Assembly: GCF_028463845.1 (NCBI RefSeq)
Contig: NZ_CP116805.1
Location: 2,542,001 to 2,606,000 of the forward strand
From: Gimibacter soli
GTDB lineage: Bacteria; Pseudomonadota; Alphaproteobacteria; Sphingomonadales; Kordiimonadaceae
Direction: 5' to 3'
DNA length: 64,000 bases
In this document: one piece after another, positions 1-7,289 of the stretch
Position numbering within the stretch: position 1 is the first letter of the stretch
Layout of the letters: every line of letters begins with the position of its first letter
Program-made: the position numbers and the translations under genes
The notes under the pieces: generated by a model
The model's input: the letters and a program-made list of their open reading frames with translations, nothing else
What the model was told of the DNA's origin: nothing
Databases searched by the model: none

Positions 1-219
1 CTTGCCACGCACCGTCTTGATCGTCGTCTGGAAGGTATCAACCCGTGCCATGAAAGACCGGGAGCTAAGGACCGTGTTGGTCGCGCTCTTGAGGCCTGCA
101 TATTCGTCGGTCTTCTTGCCGGTTGCCACCTGACGCTGGCCTTCGAACACCCGTTTCTGGTTTTCCATCAGGGTGTTGACCATCAGCGACTGCTGGCCGA
201 AGCTGGATACGCGCGTCAT
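1..219 (-). CDS. flgL: Flagellar hook-associated protein FlgL, N-terminal part (runs off the window)
   Basis: The 73 codons visible on the minus strand read MTRVSSFGQQSLMVNTLMEN and continue open to the window edge. The pattern of a short N-terminus, then QQ.LMVNTLM and an E.QRQVATGKK segment is the D0/D1 coiled-coil start of flagellin-like hook-filament junction proteins. FlgL (HAP3) joins the hook to the filament together with FlgK, on the outside of the cell. The start is the ATG at 219, with GGGAGG about 7 bases before it. It lies 13 bp after the flgK stop on the same strand, the usual flgK-flgL order. The 3' part is outside the window, so length and C-terminal domain cannot be judged. 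Flagellin is the main alternative, but position after flgK favours FlgL. Confidence 0.85.
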   Translation of the reverse strand, partial: MTRVSSFGQQSLMVNTLMENQKRVFEGQRQVATGKKTDEYAGLKSATNTVLSSRSFMARVDTFQTTIKTVRGK

Positions 220-232
220 GCTATTGCCTCCC

Positions 233-2347
233 TTACACCGAGCTCAGGAGCGTGTCGTAAAGCTCCTGCACGCTCGAAAGAACCCGCGCTGCCGCATTGT
301 AGGCATTCTGGTAGACGATGAGGTTCGAGAGCTCCTCGTCCATATTCACGCCCGTCACATCCGAAAGACGTACGCCGAGCTCGGTCTGCAGCGCCATATT
401 GTCTTCCATCATATTGTTCGCCCGGTTGGCCATCAGGCCGGTATTACCGAGGAAACGGGCGGTATATTGGGTCAGGGTCACGGCAGTGGCATTCAGCTCG
501 CCGGCGTCATCGAAGCTGACAAGCTTGCTCTCAAGCTCCTGAAACGCCAGCGCCCCGCGCTGGTCGCCGTTGGTGAGCGCCACCTGGCCAACCGCTGCGG
601 TCAGGTCAAACTGGCTGAGTGCCAGAAGGTTCTGGTTATTCTGCAGCCGGTCCACCACCTTCACGTCGCGGGCAGCGTTCGCCTGATAACCATCACCGAT
701 GCCGAACGCTTCGGTGAAGCCGATGCCGGTGGTGCCGATTTCGCTATTGTCGGTAAGCACTTCAAGCTCCAGCCCCGTACGCGGCGGATTGACTGTCCAA
801 TCGAGCCCGCCGTTTGAATTGAGCGAGAAGTTGAAATAGGCACCAAGGCCGGCAACGTTATTGAGCTCGGCCACCATGTCGCCGTAGGTCGTGCCGGTCG
901 CATTCACGGTCACCGTCGTCAGCACACGCCCCTGAGCGTCGCGCACCCGGAAGGTCATGCTGTCGGTCGCGCCGAGATTGTGAAGCGTGGTTGAGGCAAC
1001 GCCGGTTTCATAGATGCCGGGCTGTGATGCTTCGATAATGTCGTTCATGCCGAAATAGTGGCTGAAGCCGCGGCCGCCACGATCGCTCGGCGCGGACGGA
1101 TCGTCGGCGATGGCAACACCATGGGTGGGATCAGTTGCGGTCAGGCTCATGACACCGTTATTGAGCGCAAGCGTGCCAGCACCGCCAAGGCCCGCATTCA
1201 CCTGCGCGATGAGGGCAGCATAGTCCGCGGGCGGGGCACCGTCGAAATCAACCGTCGTTTTGGCAATCACATTGCCTGTGGCATCGACCACGGCAAAGTT
1301 CACAATGCCCGTGAAGCCGGTCTCGTTGTTCGCAGAAACCGGCTTGGCCTTGCCGATCAGGCTATTCGGCGCCGGGATCGCGCTGAACTGGTTGTGAACA
1401 GCATTGAATTCGTCGGCTGCATGGGCCGCGAGCTCGCCAAGGCTCAGCGACAGGTCGCGCAGCTGGCCATCGCGCATGTCCAGAAGGCCGCGCAGTTCAC
1501 CAGAACGGACAACCGCTGAAAGATCGAAGGCCGAGGAGGTCGGGTTTAGCTGGTCGTCAACCCGGTGAAGCTCGACCGCACCGAACTTGGTGTCGGCATT
1601 CACGATGCCAGCAGCCGAATAGGAAAGCTGGCTGAGCGATGTGTCGACGAGCGGCAGGCCGCTTGAGGTGAAAACGCTGATACCGCCATCGCTGCGCGGG
1701 CGCACCACGATATCCAGCAACTGCGAAAGCTCGCTCAGTGCCTGGTCCATCTGGCCGGAAATACCGCCGGTTTCGCCGCCCACCACATTCTGGCGGATAA
1801 GGATCGGGTTCAGGTTATCGATGACGCGCAGCAGTTCGTTGGCCTGATCGACCACATCCTCGATCTTGGCGCTCACATCGGCGCGCAGGTCCTGGATCTG
1901 ATACTGCAGGGTACTGATCTGGCCGAGGTATGTATCGATCTCGGTGATATAATCCTGCCGGCGCAGGGAATCTGCAGGGTTGATCGAGAGGTCGGCAACC
2001 GAGGCAAAGATATCGTCAAGCTGGGCGGTCAGCGACGCTTCGGAATCCGGCTTGCCAAGGAGCCCCTGCAGGCGGGAATGGAATTCCGACTGGATGCTGT
2101 ATTTGGCGGTATCCGAATTTGACGTGCGCAGTGCCGACGACAGGAAATCATCAACAACGCGGGTGATCCCCGAAACCGAGGTCCCCATCGACTGACCCTG
2201 CAGCACGAGCGGCGCTTGTTCCACCCGCACCCGAGAATAGTTGGGCGTGTTGACGTTCGCGATATTGTTGGACGTAACCCGGAGTGCCGACTGATTGGTG
2301 AAAAGCCCGGTCAGCGAGGTATTCAGGATGGCATTAAGCGTCGACAT
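233..2347 (-). CDS. flgK: Flagellar hook-associated protein FlgK (HAP1)
   Basis: A 704-residue protein starting MSTLNAILNTSLTGLFTNQS. Residues 1-35 hold the N-terminal flagellar rod/hook signature (ALRVTSNNIANVNTPNYSR). The C-terminus (NLIVYQNAYNAAARVLSSVQ) is the matching C-terminal helix that packs against it in axial flagellar proteins. The long middle is less conserved and forms the exposed domains, making it somewhat longer than enteric FlgK (about 550 residues). The start is the ATG at 2347 with GGGAGGG just upstream; the open frame extends 25 codons further without a better ribosome site. FlgK is the first hook-filament junction protein and is exported by the flagellar type III apparatus. 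It is followed after 13 bp by flgL, so the two are surely co-transcribed. No terminator is seen inside the pair. Confidence 0.95.
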   Translation of the reverse strand: MSTLNAILNTSLTGLFTNQSALRVTSNNIANVNTPNYSRVRVEQAPLVLQGQSMGTSVSGITRVVDDFLSSALRTSNSDTAKYSIQSEFHSRLQGLLGKPDSEASLTAQLDDIFASVADLSINPADSLRRQDYITEIDTYLGQISTLQYQIQDLRADVSAKIEDVVDQANELLRVIDNLNPILIRQNVVGGETGGISGQMDQALSELSQLLDIVVRPRSDGGISVFTSSGLPLVDTSLSQLSYSAAGIVNADTKFGAVELHRVDDQLNPTSSAFDLSAVVRSGELRGLLDMRDGQLRDLSLSLGELAAHAADEFNAVHNQFSAIPAPNSLIGKAKPVSANNETGFTGIVNFAVVDATGNVIAKTTVDFDGAPPADYAALIAQVNAGLGGAGTLALNNGVMSLTATDPTHGVAIADDPSAPSDRGGRGFSHYFGMNDIIEASQPGIYETGVASTTLHNLGATDSMTFRVRDAQGRVLTTVTVNATGTTYGDMVAELNNVAGLGAYFNFSLNSNGGLDWTVNPPRTGLELEVLTDNSEIGTTGIGFTEAFGIGDGYQANAARDVKVVDRLQNNQNLLALSQFDLTAAVGQVALTNGDQRGALAFQELESKLVSFDDAGELNATAVTLTQYTARFLGNTGLMANRANNMMEDNMALQTELGVRLSDVTGVNMDEELSNLIVYQNAYNAAARVLSSVQELYDTLLSSV

Positions 2348-2659
2348 GGCGGCCCTCCCCTTCAGCGGCAGCATCTGCCGGGCGACAAGCGGCAAAATTC
2401 GCCTCGCGCACCACGGAAGCACTCACCGAAATACTGAAAAACTTGTTCATTCGCATAGGCTTGACCAACTCTTGCTCAGCGTCTTCGCAATTGCCACCCG
2501 GCACGGGCAGCCTGCTTGTCCACCTTTAAAGCAGCAAGCATCGTGCCAAGCCTGACCAGCCCGGATAAACTCGCGTAACATGGCTGCACGTCATTATGCC
2601 GGAGGTTGTTTTTAACAATAAAAGTTGTTAAATTGCGTTGGCGATTGAAGGAGCAGGAA
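2348..2659. other. Divergent intergenic region between flgK and the S24 regulator
   Basis: This 312-base stretch separates flgK (leftward) from the S24-type regulator (rightward). No credible gene is seen; open frames here are extensions or shadows of the neighbours. The right end is AT-rich and holds the 20-bp inverted repeat at 2612-2631 and the ribosome site AAGGAG at about 2647. Promoters for both genes must lie here, but I cannot pick convincing -35/-10 pairs by eye. Confidence 0.6.
2612..2631. promoter_or_regulatory. Inverted repeat TTAACAA-N6-TTGTTAA, probable operator
   Basis: TTAACAA at 2612-2618 and TTGTTAA at 2625-2631 are exact reverse complements separated by six bases. The centre is about 38 bp before the ATG of the HTH/S24 repressor-like gene at 2660, which is where an autoregulatory operator would sit. 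Binding is inferred from position and symmetry only. Confidence 0.5.
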
Positions 2660-3313
2660 ATGACACTGATCGGCCAGGCCGTATCCCGCCTCAGGAAAGA
2701 AAAAGGCTATTCTCAGCAGCAGCTTGGATCGATGGTCGGAATGAGCCAGCAGGCTATCGACCGGCTCGAATCGGGTCGCACCGGGCACCCTCGTAAAATT
2801 GTGCAGTTGGCTCGCGTTCTGGGTGTCAGCCCGGACGGGCTGGAGCGGGGTGATATCCTGCCCGCAGCACCGGTGCTCACTGAAGGCTCTGGCCAGCCGA
2901 TCATTCCCCTGCCCGCGCCTGTCTTTTCGCTCGGGCGGGACCTGCCTGTGCTTGGCCGCGCACAAGGGGGCGCCGAGGGCAATCTGGTGATGGAGGAAGG
3001 CGCCATTGACTGGACCTTCCGTCCCGCCGACCTCGCCGGGGTGCGCGATGCCTTTGCCGTTTACGTCACCGGCACCAGCATGGTCCCCAAATATCAGGAC
3101 GGCGACCTTGTCTATGTCCATCCGTCGCGCCCGCCAAGGCGGGACCGTTTCGTGCTTGTTGAAACGTCCGACCATCGCGGCCTGATCAAGCAATTCATCA
3201 AATGGGATGAAGACATCCTCGTACTGCGGCAACTGAACCCCGAGGACACGATCCGCTTGCCGCGGGCCCGTGTCCTCCGGGTCATGCTGATCATCGGCAG
3301 CATGGACGGCTGA
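2660..3313 (+). CDS. HTH-S24 peptidase-fold transcriptional regulator (LexA/CI-like)
   Basis: A 217-residue protein. Residues 3-60 are a Cro/CI-type helix-turn-helix (LGSMVGMSQQAIDRLESGR). Residues about 95-215 are an S24 (LexA/UmuD/CI) fold with GTSM at 138-141 and LIKQF at 175-179. Ser140 and Lys177 are 37 residues apart, the same spacing as the catalytic dyad of E. coli LexA (Ser119/Lys156). At the distance where LexA has its Ala-Gly cleavage bond this protein has Ala105-Glu106, so self-cleavage is uncertain. The start is the ATG at 2660, preceded by AAGGAG; the open frame extends 18 codons upstream but lacks a ribosome site there. A palindrome at 2612-2631 suggests autoregulation. It is divergent from flgK; whether it controls flagellar genes or is a phage-derived stress regulator cannot be told. 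Confidence 0.8.
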   Translation: MTLIGQAVSRLRKEKGYSQQQLGSMVGMSQQAIDRLESGRTGHPRKIVQLARVLGVSPDGLERGDILPAAPVLTEGSGQPIIPLPAPVFSLGRDLPVLGRAQGGAEGNLVMEEGAIDWTFRPADLAGVRDAFAVYVTGTSMVPKYQDGDLVYVHPSRPPRRDRFVLVETSDHRGLIKQFIKWDEDILVLRQLNPEDTIRLPRARVLRVMLIIGSMDG

Positions 3314-3319
3314 AAAAGC

Positions 3320-4591
3320 CTAGTCTGCCAAGGCCTTGTGAACCGCGCGCTCAAACGCCGCACGGCGATCCCAAAGCTCGGTAGTGCCCGCCACCGGCCA
3401 CGAGGACTGGGTAACGATCACAATGCCGCCTTCCATATCGATCTGGAAAGCCTGCCCATGGATGCCCCATGCGCCAAGCTGGCTGATTTCGGGGTCCAGA
3501 TACCACTGGCTGAAATAGGAGCGCTGTTCCCCGCCCGGCCGCTGCGACTTGAACTTCGTCGGGTCACCGCCTTGCTTGATCTTCTTCACCACTTTCGCTG
3601 GCACGACCTGCTGGCCGTTGAACTTGCCGTCATTCGCGATCATCTGGGCGAACCGGGCCCCGTCGCGTGCTGTGATGCTCATGCCGCCCGCCGCGAAGGC
3701 GATGCCGTGCGGATCGACAATCACGCTGGCGTCGCGGTCCGCCCCGAGCTTGCTGTAGATGCGCTGCTCGAACAGTTCACCCCAGGACTGGCCCGAGGCG
3801 CGCGACATGATCCAGGCAAGCACCTCGGTCGTCGCGCTGATATAGCGCCATGCCTCGCCGTGATTGCCCTGCTTGCTGATCGTCGGCAGATAATCATACA
3901 TGGACGGATAGACCTTCACCCCTTCGGGCGCCGGGGCAAGGCCTGCCGAATAGGCGAACTGGCTGATGCTGGAATAGGGATCGCCGTAGGTTTCGGTGAA
4001 ATCGAGCGCCACCAGCATGTCCAGCACCTGCCGCACCGTGGCGTCGCCGTAGCCGCTGTCTTTCAGCTCCGGCACATAGTCGGTCACAAGCTTGGTGTCA
4101 TCGAGCTTACCTTCAGCGATCAGCATCTCGGCCAGCGTGCCGCCCACCGATTTGGTAACCGAATACATGATGTGGCGTGTTTCGGCGGTCTGGCCGTCGC
4201 CATAATGCTCGGCCACCAGCTTGCCGTCCTTCAGGACAACAATCGCATCCACATAATTATCGCGGATATAGGCACCGAGATCGAAATTGCCGCCCTCGCC
4301 CATCGCAGCCTCATAGCGCGCGACGACCTTTTTCGATGCCGTCGGCAGGGGCACCACAGGCCCGCTGCCGCGATAGATCGGGCGGCTCGGCAGCAGGCTT
4401 TCAACATGCTTGAAGGCCCAGCGGCTATAGGGGGGCAGAACCCAGTTGGAGAAGGTCACCTGTGCTTCGGCAGGCGGCGGAAAGCCCTGCATCAGCGCCG
4501 GCGCCTTGGCGGCATCCTCTGCAGCGGTTGACGCAGACAGTACCAGCGACAGGGCCAGGGCCCCGCCGTACCAACGGGATCGTGCGATCAT
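3320..4591 (-). CDS. Exported serine hydrolase of the beta-lactamase/6-aminohexanoate-dimer hydrolase fold
   Basis: A 423-residue protein with an N-terminal signal peptide (ALALSLVLSASTAAEDA). The class C beta-lactamase-like fold is shown by SVTK (Ser144, Lys147) as the S-x-x-K nucleophile motif. RYISATTEVLAW with Tyr250 stands in for the Y-x-N motif, with Ser in place of Asn. IHGQ near residue 378 stands in for the KTG/HGQ box. This pattern resembles NylB-type hydrolases and esterases rather than true beta-lactamases, so the substrate may be an amide or ester; no resistance role should be assumed. The start is the ATG at 4591 behind GGGAGGAAATTC. It stands alone, convergent with the S24 regulator (6 bp gap) and followed upstream by another minus-strand exported enzyme. 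Confidence 0.8.
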   Translation of the reverse strand: MIARSRWYGGALALSLVLSASTAAEDAAKAPALMQGFPPPAEAQVTFSNWVLPPYSRWAFKHVESLLPSRPIYRGSGPVVPLPTASKKVVARYEAAMGEGGNFDLGAYIRDNYVDAIVVLKDGKLVAEHYGDGQTAETRHIMYSVTKSVGGTLAEMLIAEGKLDDTKLVTDYVPELKDSGYGDATVRQVLDMLVALDFTETYGDPYSSISQFAYSAGLAPAPEGVKVYPSMYDYLPTISKQGNHGEAWRYISATTEVLAWIMSRASGQSWGELFEQRIYSKLGADRDASVIVDPHGIAFAAGGMSITARDGARFAQMIANDGKFNGQQVVPAKVVKKIKQGGDPTKFKSQRPGGEQRSYFSQWYLDPEISQLGAWGIHGQAFQIDMEGGIVIVTQSSWPVAGTTELWDRRAAFERAVHKALAD

Positions 4592-4670
4592 GAATTTCCT
4601 CCCTTAATCTCTCCCGCCAGCATCATTAACCATACTGACGGGTTTGACAATGGGGAGGCAGCAACCGGCC

Positions 4671-6041
4671 TCAGGTGCGGAATTTGCTCCACGGGCCGGT
4701 GATCGCCAGCGTTTTTGCCGGGCTATAGACATTGACGAACATGGTGGCACCGTCCGGCGAGAAGCAGACACCGGCGAGCTCCGTCTGCGTCTTCAGCTCG
4801 CCAAGCGTATAGACCTTGCCGTCCGGCGTCACGCCGCGCAGGTGATTGTCCGTGATGGTCGTATATTGGTCCTCGCAGACGATCAGGTGGCCGTTCGGCG
4901 CGACCGTCAGGTTATCGCCGAAATCGAAAACGTCCGGTCCGGGCGATTCCAGGAACAGCTGGATACGGCCGGGCTCGTCGCCCTCTTTCGCCGTGCCTTC
5001 AAACGAGGAAGGCTTATAACGCATGATCTGGCCGTAGCCTTCCACGCCGCCCGAGGTGCAGCAGAAGTAAAGCTCGTCCTTGCCCCAATGGATGCCTTCG
5101 GCGCGGGCGAAGGTCACCGCCCCTTTGGCAGCACCGCGTTCGCGCAGGTCATCGTTCGGGCTATGGACGTCATCGAGGTCAACCCAGAAGGCCTGCTGCC
5201 ACTGGCCAACGCCCCAGTCCCGACCGTTCCAGTTGCGGCTGTCGCCGCCCGCCGGTTTCGCCACAAAGGCAAGCGCCTGCAGGCGGCCACCCTTGGCAAG
5301 GTCACCCGGCACTTCGGGAATGAAACGGTAGAAAAGCCCGTCGTCGCGGTCTTCGGTCAGGTAAACGATGCCGCTGCGCGGATCGACAGCCGCAGCTTCG
5401 TGGTTGAAACGCCCCATGGCCTTCAGGGGCACGGGCTCCACCGGCCCTTCAGCGCGCGAGGGAACTTCGAAGATCCAGCCATGGTCCTTGGCACCGGGGT
5501 CGCCCGGCAGGCTGATATCTTCCTCACAGGTCAGCCAGCTGCCCCACGGTGTTTGTCCGCCCGCGCAGTTGCGGATGGTGCCAATGAGGCTGATAAACTG
5601 CCGGTCAACATGGCCGGTCGCCAGATCATAAATGATCGTTGTGGTGCCGCCCGGCAGCGGTACGCCATTGTCGAACCGGTCATAGGCCGGCATGTCGGCG
5701 GGCGCGGCTTTGCGGGCGAACGGGCCGGTGCGGGTGTTGGACGGCTTCATTTCATGGTTGCGGACCAGCGCCACCTTGGTGCCTTCATAGGGGAAGCAAC
5801 CCATGCCATCGGCCTTGTCGGGCACGGCAAAGCCGTCGCTCATCATATCGCCGAACTTGGAGACAACCCGGTAGGAGAAACCCTTCGGCAGGTCCAGCAG
5901 GCCATCCGGATCGGGGACAAGCGGCCCATAGCCCGCCACCAGCGGCGAAAGCCCGGCATCGGCAATCGCGAGCCGCGAGGCAACGCCTGCAAAAGCGAGC
6001 GAACCGAGCCCCAGGGTGAACTGGCGTCTGCTGAGTTTCAT
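4671..6041 (-). CDS. Tat-exported PhoX-family (DUF839) protein, probable alkaline phosphatase
   Basis: A 456-residue protein starting with a twin-arginine signal (SRRQFTLGLGSLAFAG). Characteristic PhoX/DUF839 blocks are visible: LVRNHE near 91, NCAGGQTPWGSWLTCEE near 157, GRFNHEAAAVDP, YLTEDRDDGLFYRF and DNLTVAPNGHLIVCED. PhoX enzymes are periplasmic Ca/Fe-dependent phosphatases that release phosphate from many organophosphates; the conserved Cys of NCAGG is part of the metal-site region. The gene starts at the ATG at 6041 after GAGGAGAC. No Pho box could be recognised upstream. It is on the same strand as the serine hydrolase, 79 bp apart, but co-transcription is unproven. Other DUF839 proteins have no known activity, so phosphatase function is likely, not certain. 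Confidence 0.78.
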   Translation of the reverse strand: MKLSRRQFTLGLGSLAFAGVASRLAIADAGLSPLVAGYGPLVPDPDGLLDLPKGFSYRVVSKFGDMMSDGFAVPDKADGMGCFPYEGTKVALVRNHEMKPSNTRTGPFARKAAPADMPAYDRFDNGVPLPGGTTTIIYDLATGHVDRQFISLIGTIRNCAGGQTPWGSWLTCEEDISLPGDPGAKDHGWIFEVPSRAEGPVEPVPLKAMGRFNHEAAAVDPRSGIVYLTEDRDDGLFYRFIPEVPGDLAKGGRLQALAFVAKPAGGDSRNWNGRDWGVGQWQQAFWVDLDDVHSPNDDLRERGAAKGAVTFARAEGIHWGKDELYFCCTSGGVEGYGQIMRYKPSSFEGTAKEGDEPGRIQLFLESPGPDVFDFGDNLTVAPNGHLIVCEDQYTTITDNHLRGVTPDGKVYTLGELKTQTELAGVCFSPDGATMFVNVYSPAKTLAITGPWSKFRT

Positions 6042-6229
6042 GGATGCTGTCTCCTCTATTTGTCTGGCACCCTAACGCATGTGAATGCCATTTGTGGAGC
6101 CGCATACAGCCTGCACAGTGACATTTTGATGAAGCGTTGAAAATTTGAGGTGCATCCTGCCTTGCAGGAAGGTGACAAAAACACCCGCCTCCGGTAGGGT
6201 CGCGGCCAACAAACGGAAGGCAATCCATC

Positions 6230-6781
6230 GTGGCGCGGCTCATTCTTTTCAACAAACCCTATGACGTACTGTCGCAGTTCACCGACCGCGGCACCGACAG
6301 CCCCCGTGCCACGCTTTCCGATTTCATCAAGGTGCCGGGCGTGTATCCCGCCGGCCGGCTGGACAGGGACAGCGAAGGACTGATGCTGCTGACGGACGAC
6401 GGTAGGTTGCAGGCGCAGATTTCGAGCCCGAAGTTCAAGATGCCAAAATGCTATCTCGTGCAGGTGGAAGGCGACCCAGGCGAGGATGCGCTTGTCGCCC
6501 TTCGGAGAGGCGTTGAACTGAAAGACGGCATGACCCTGCCCGCAGGTGCGGAACGGATTGAGCCCCCTGCCCTGTGGCCGCGCAATCCGCCCGTGCGTTT
6601 CCGCAAAAGCGTGCCAGACACATGGCTGAAGCTCACAATCCGCGAAGGCCGCAACCGGCAGGTCCGCCGCATGACGGCAGCTGTCGGCCACCCCACGCTG
6701 CGGCTGGTGCGCTGGAGCATCGGGGACTGGACGCTTGATGGCATCGCACAAGGCGAATGGCGGGAAATCCAGGTCAGATAG
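6230..6781 (+). CDS. rluE: RluE-type rRNA pseudouridine synthase
   Basis: A 183-residue protein with the RsuA/RluE catalytic block [18 protein letters not shown]; the nucleophilic Asp is residue 45. The C-terminal signature [20 protein letters not shown] follows. It begins directly with the catalytic domain ([14 protein letters not shown]) and lacks an S4 RNA-binding domain, as is typical of RluE, which modifies U2457 of 23S rRNA in E. coli. The start is a GTG at 6230 with GGAAGG nine bases upstream. It converges with nsrR and the two coding regions overlap by 8 bp (6774-6781), so transcription termination must occur inside one gene or not at all. RsuA/RluB without S4 is the less likely alternative. 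Confidence 0.88.
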   Translation: MARLILFNKPYDVLSQFTDRGTDSPRATLSDFIKVPGVYPAGRLDRDSEGLMLLTDDGRLQAQISSPKFKMPKCYLVQVEGDPGEDALVALRRGVELKDGMTLPAGAERIEPPALWPRNPPVRFRKSVPDTWLKLTIREGRNRQVRRMTAAVGHPTLRLVRWSIGDWTLDGIAQGEWREIQVR

Positions 6782-7217
6782 TAGCGGGCTCGAGCCCCAG
6801 AAGGCTTGTCAGTTGCTCGGGCCTGGCGATCAGGTCAGCGAGCGTGTAACGGTCAAGCACCGTGAGGAACGCCAGAAGCGCTTCAGAGAGGATGCCGCTC
6901 AATCGGCAATCGGGTTTCACCCGGCAACAGTTTTCCGCCATGAAGCATTCAACGATGGCCATGTCGGGCTCCACCTTGCGGACAAGCGCGCCAAGGATGA
7001 TAGCGTCGGGCTCCTTGCCCAATCGGATACCGCCATTCTTGCCCCGGATCGCCTCGACATAGCCAAGTTGCCCCAGCTGATGCACCACCTTCATCAGGTG
7101 ATTGTTCGAAATGCTGTAGCAGTCTGCAATTTCCCGGATCGTTGCCAGCCGTGACCGGGTGACGCCCAGATACATCAGGACGCGAAGGGAATAGTCGGTC
7201 TGCAGCGTCAGTCGCAC
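6774..7217 (-). CDS. nsrR: NsrR-type Rrf2 family repressor, nitric-oxide sensing
   Basis: A 147-residue Rrf2 protein. The winged helix occupies residues 1-75 ([42 protein letters not shown]), closely resembling NsrR of enterics. Four cysteines sit in the cluster region: Cys91, Cys97, Cys98 and Cys104. Three of them can supply the NsrR/IscR spacing C-x5-C-x5/6-C for an Fe-S cluster that reacts with NO. The start is a GTG at 7217 with GGAGAT upstream. It overlaps the 3' end of rluE by 8 bp. No NO-detoxifying gene (hmp, norB) is next to it in this window, so its targets lie elsewhere. An inverted repeat directly upstream could be its own operator. Confidence 0.87.
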   Translation of the reverse strand: MRLTLQTDYSLRVLMYLGVTRSRLATIREIADCYSISNNHLMKVVHQLGQLGYVEAIRGKNGGIRLGKEPDAIILGALVRKVEPDMAIVECFMAENCCRVKPDCRLSGILSEALLAFLTVLDRYTLADLIARPEQLTSLLGLEPATI

Positions 7218-7232
7218 CTGTTATCTCCGATC

Positions 7233-7246
7233 ATGCCGTGCGGCAT
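7233..7246. promoter_or_regulatory. Inverted repeat ATGCCG-TG-CGGCAT upstream of nsrR
   Basis: A perfect 14-bp palindrome 16 bp before the nsrR GTG and just beyond its ribosome site. Read on the minus strand, the flanks give GATGATGC...GCATGATC, loosely similar to known NsrR half-sites. Autoregulation is plausible but the match is weak. Confidence 0.35.
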
Positions 7247-7289
7247 CATCTATCATCTAAACAGGTATTCCAGATATTGCAATTCCGGC

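Noticed and set aside
3320-4591. Beta-lactamase resistance gene
   Set aside because: The S-x-x-K motif is present, but the Y-x-N motif is altered and the KTG box is HGQ, as in NylB-type hydrolases; resistance is not supported.
4644-6140. 498-codon open frame on the plus strand
   Set aside because: Antisense to the PhoX-type gene, whose Tat signal and conserved blocks are clear.
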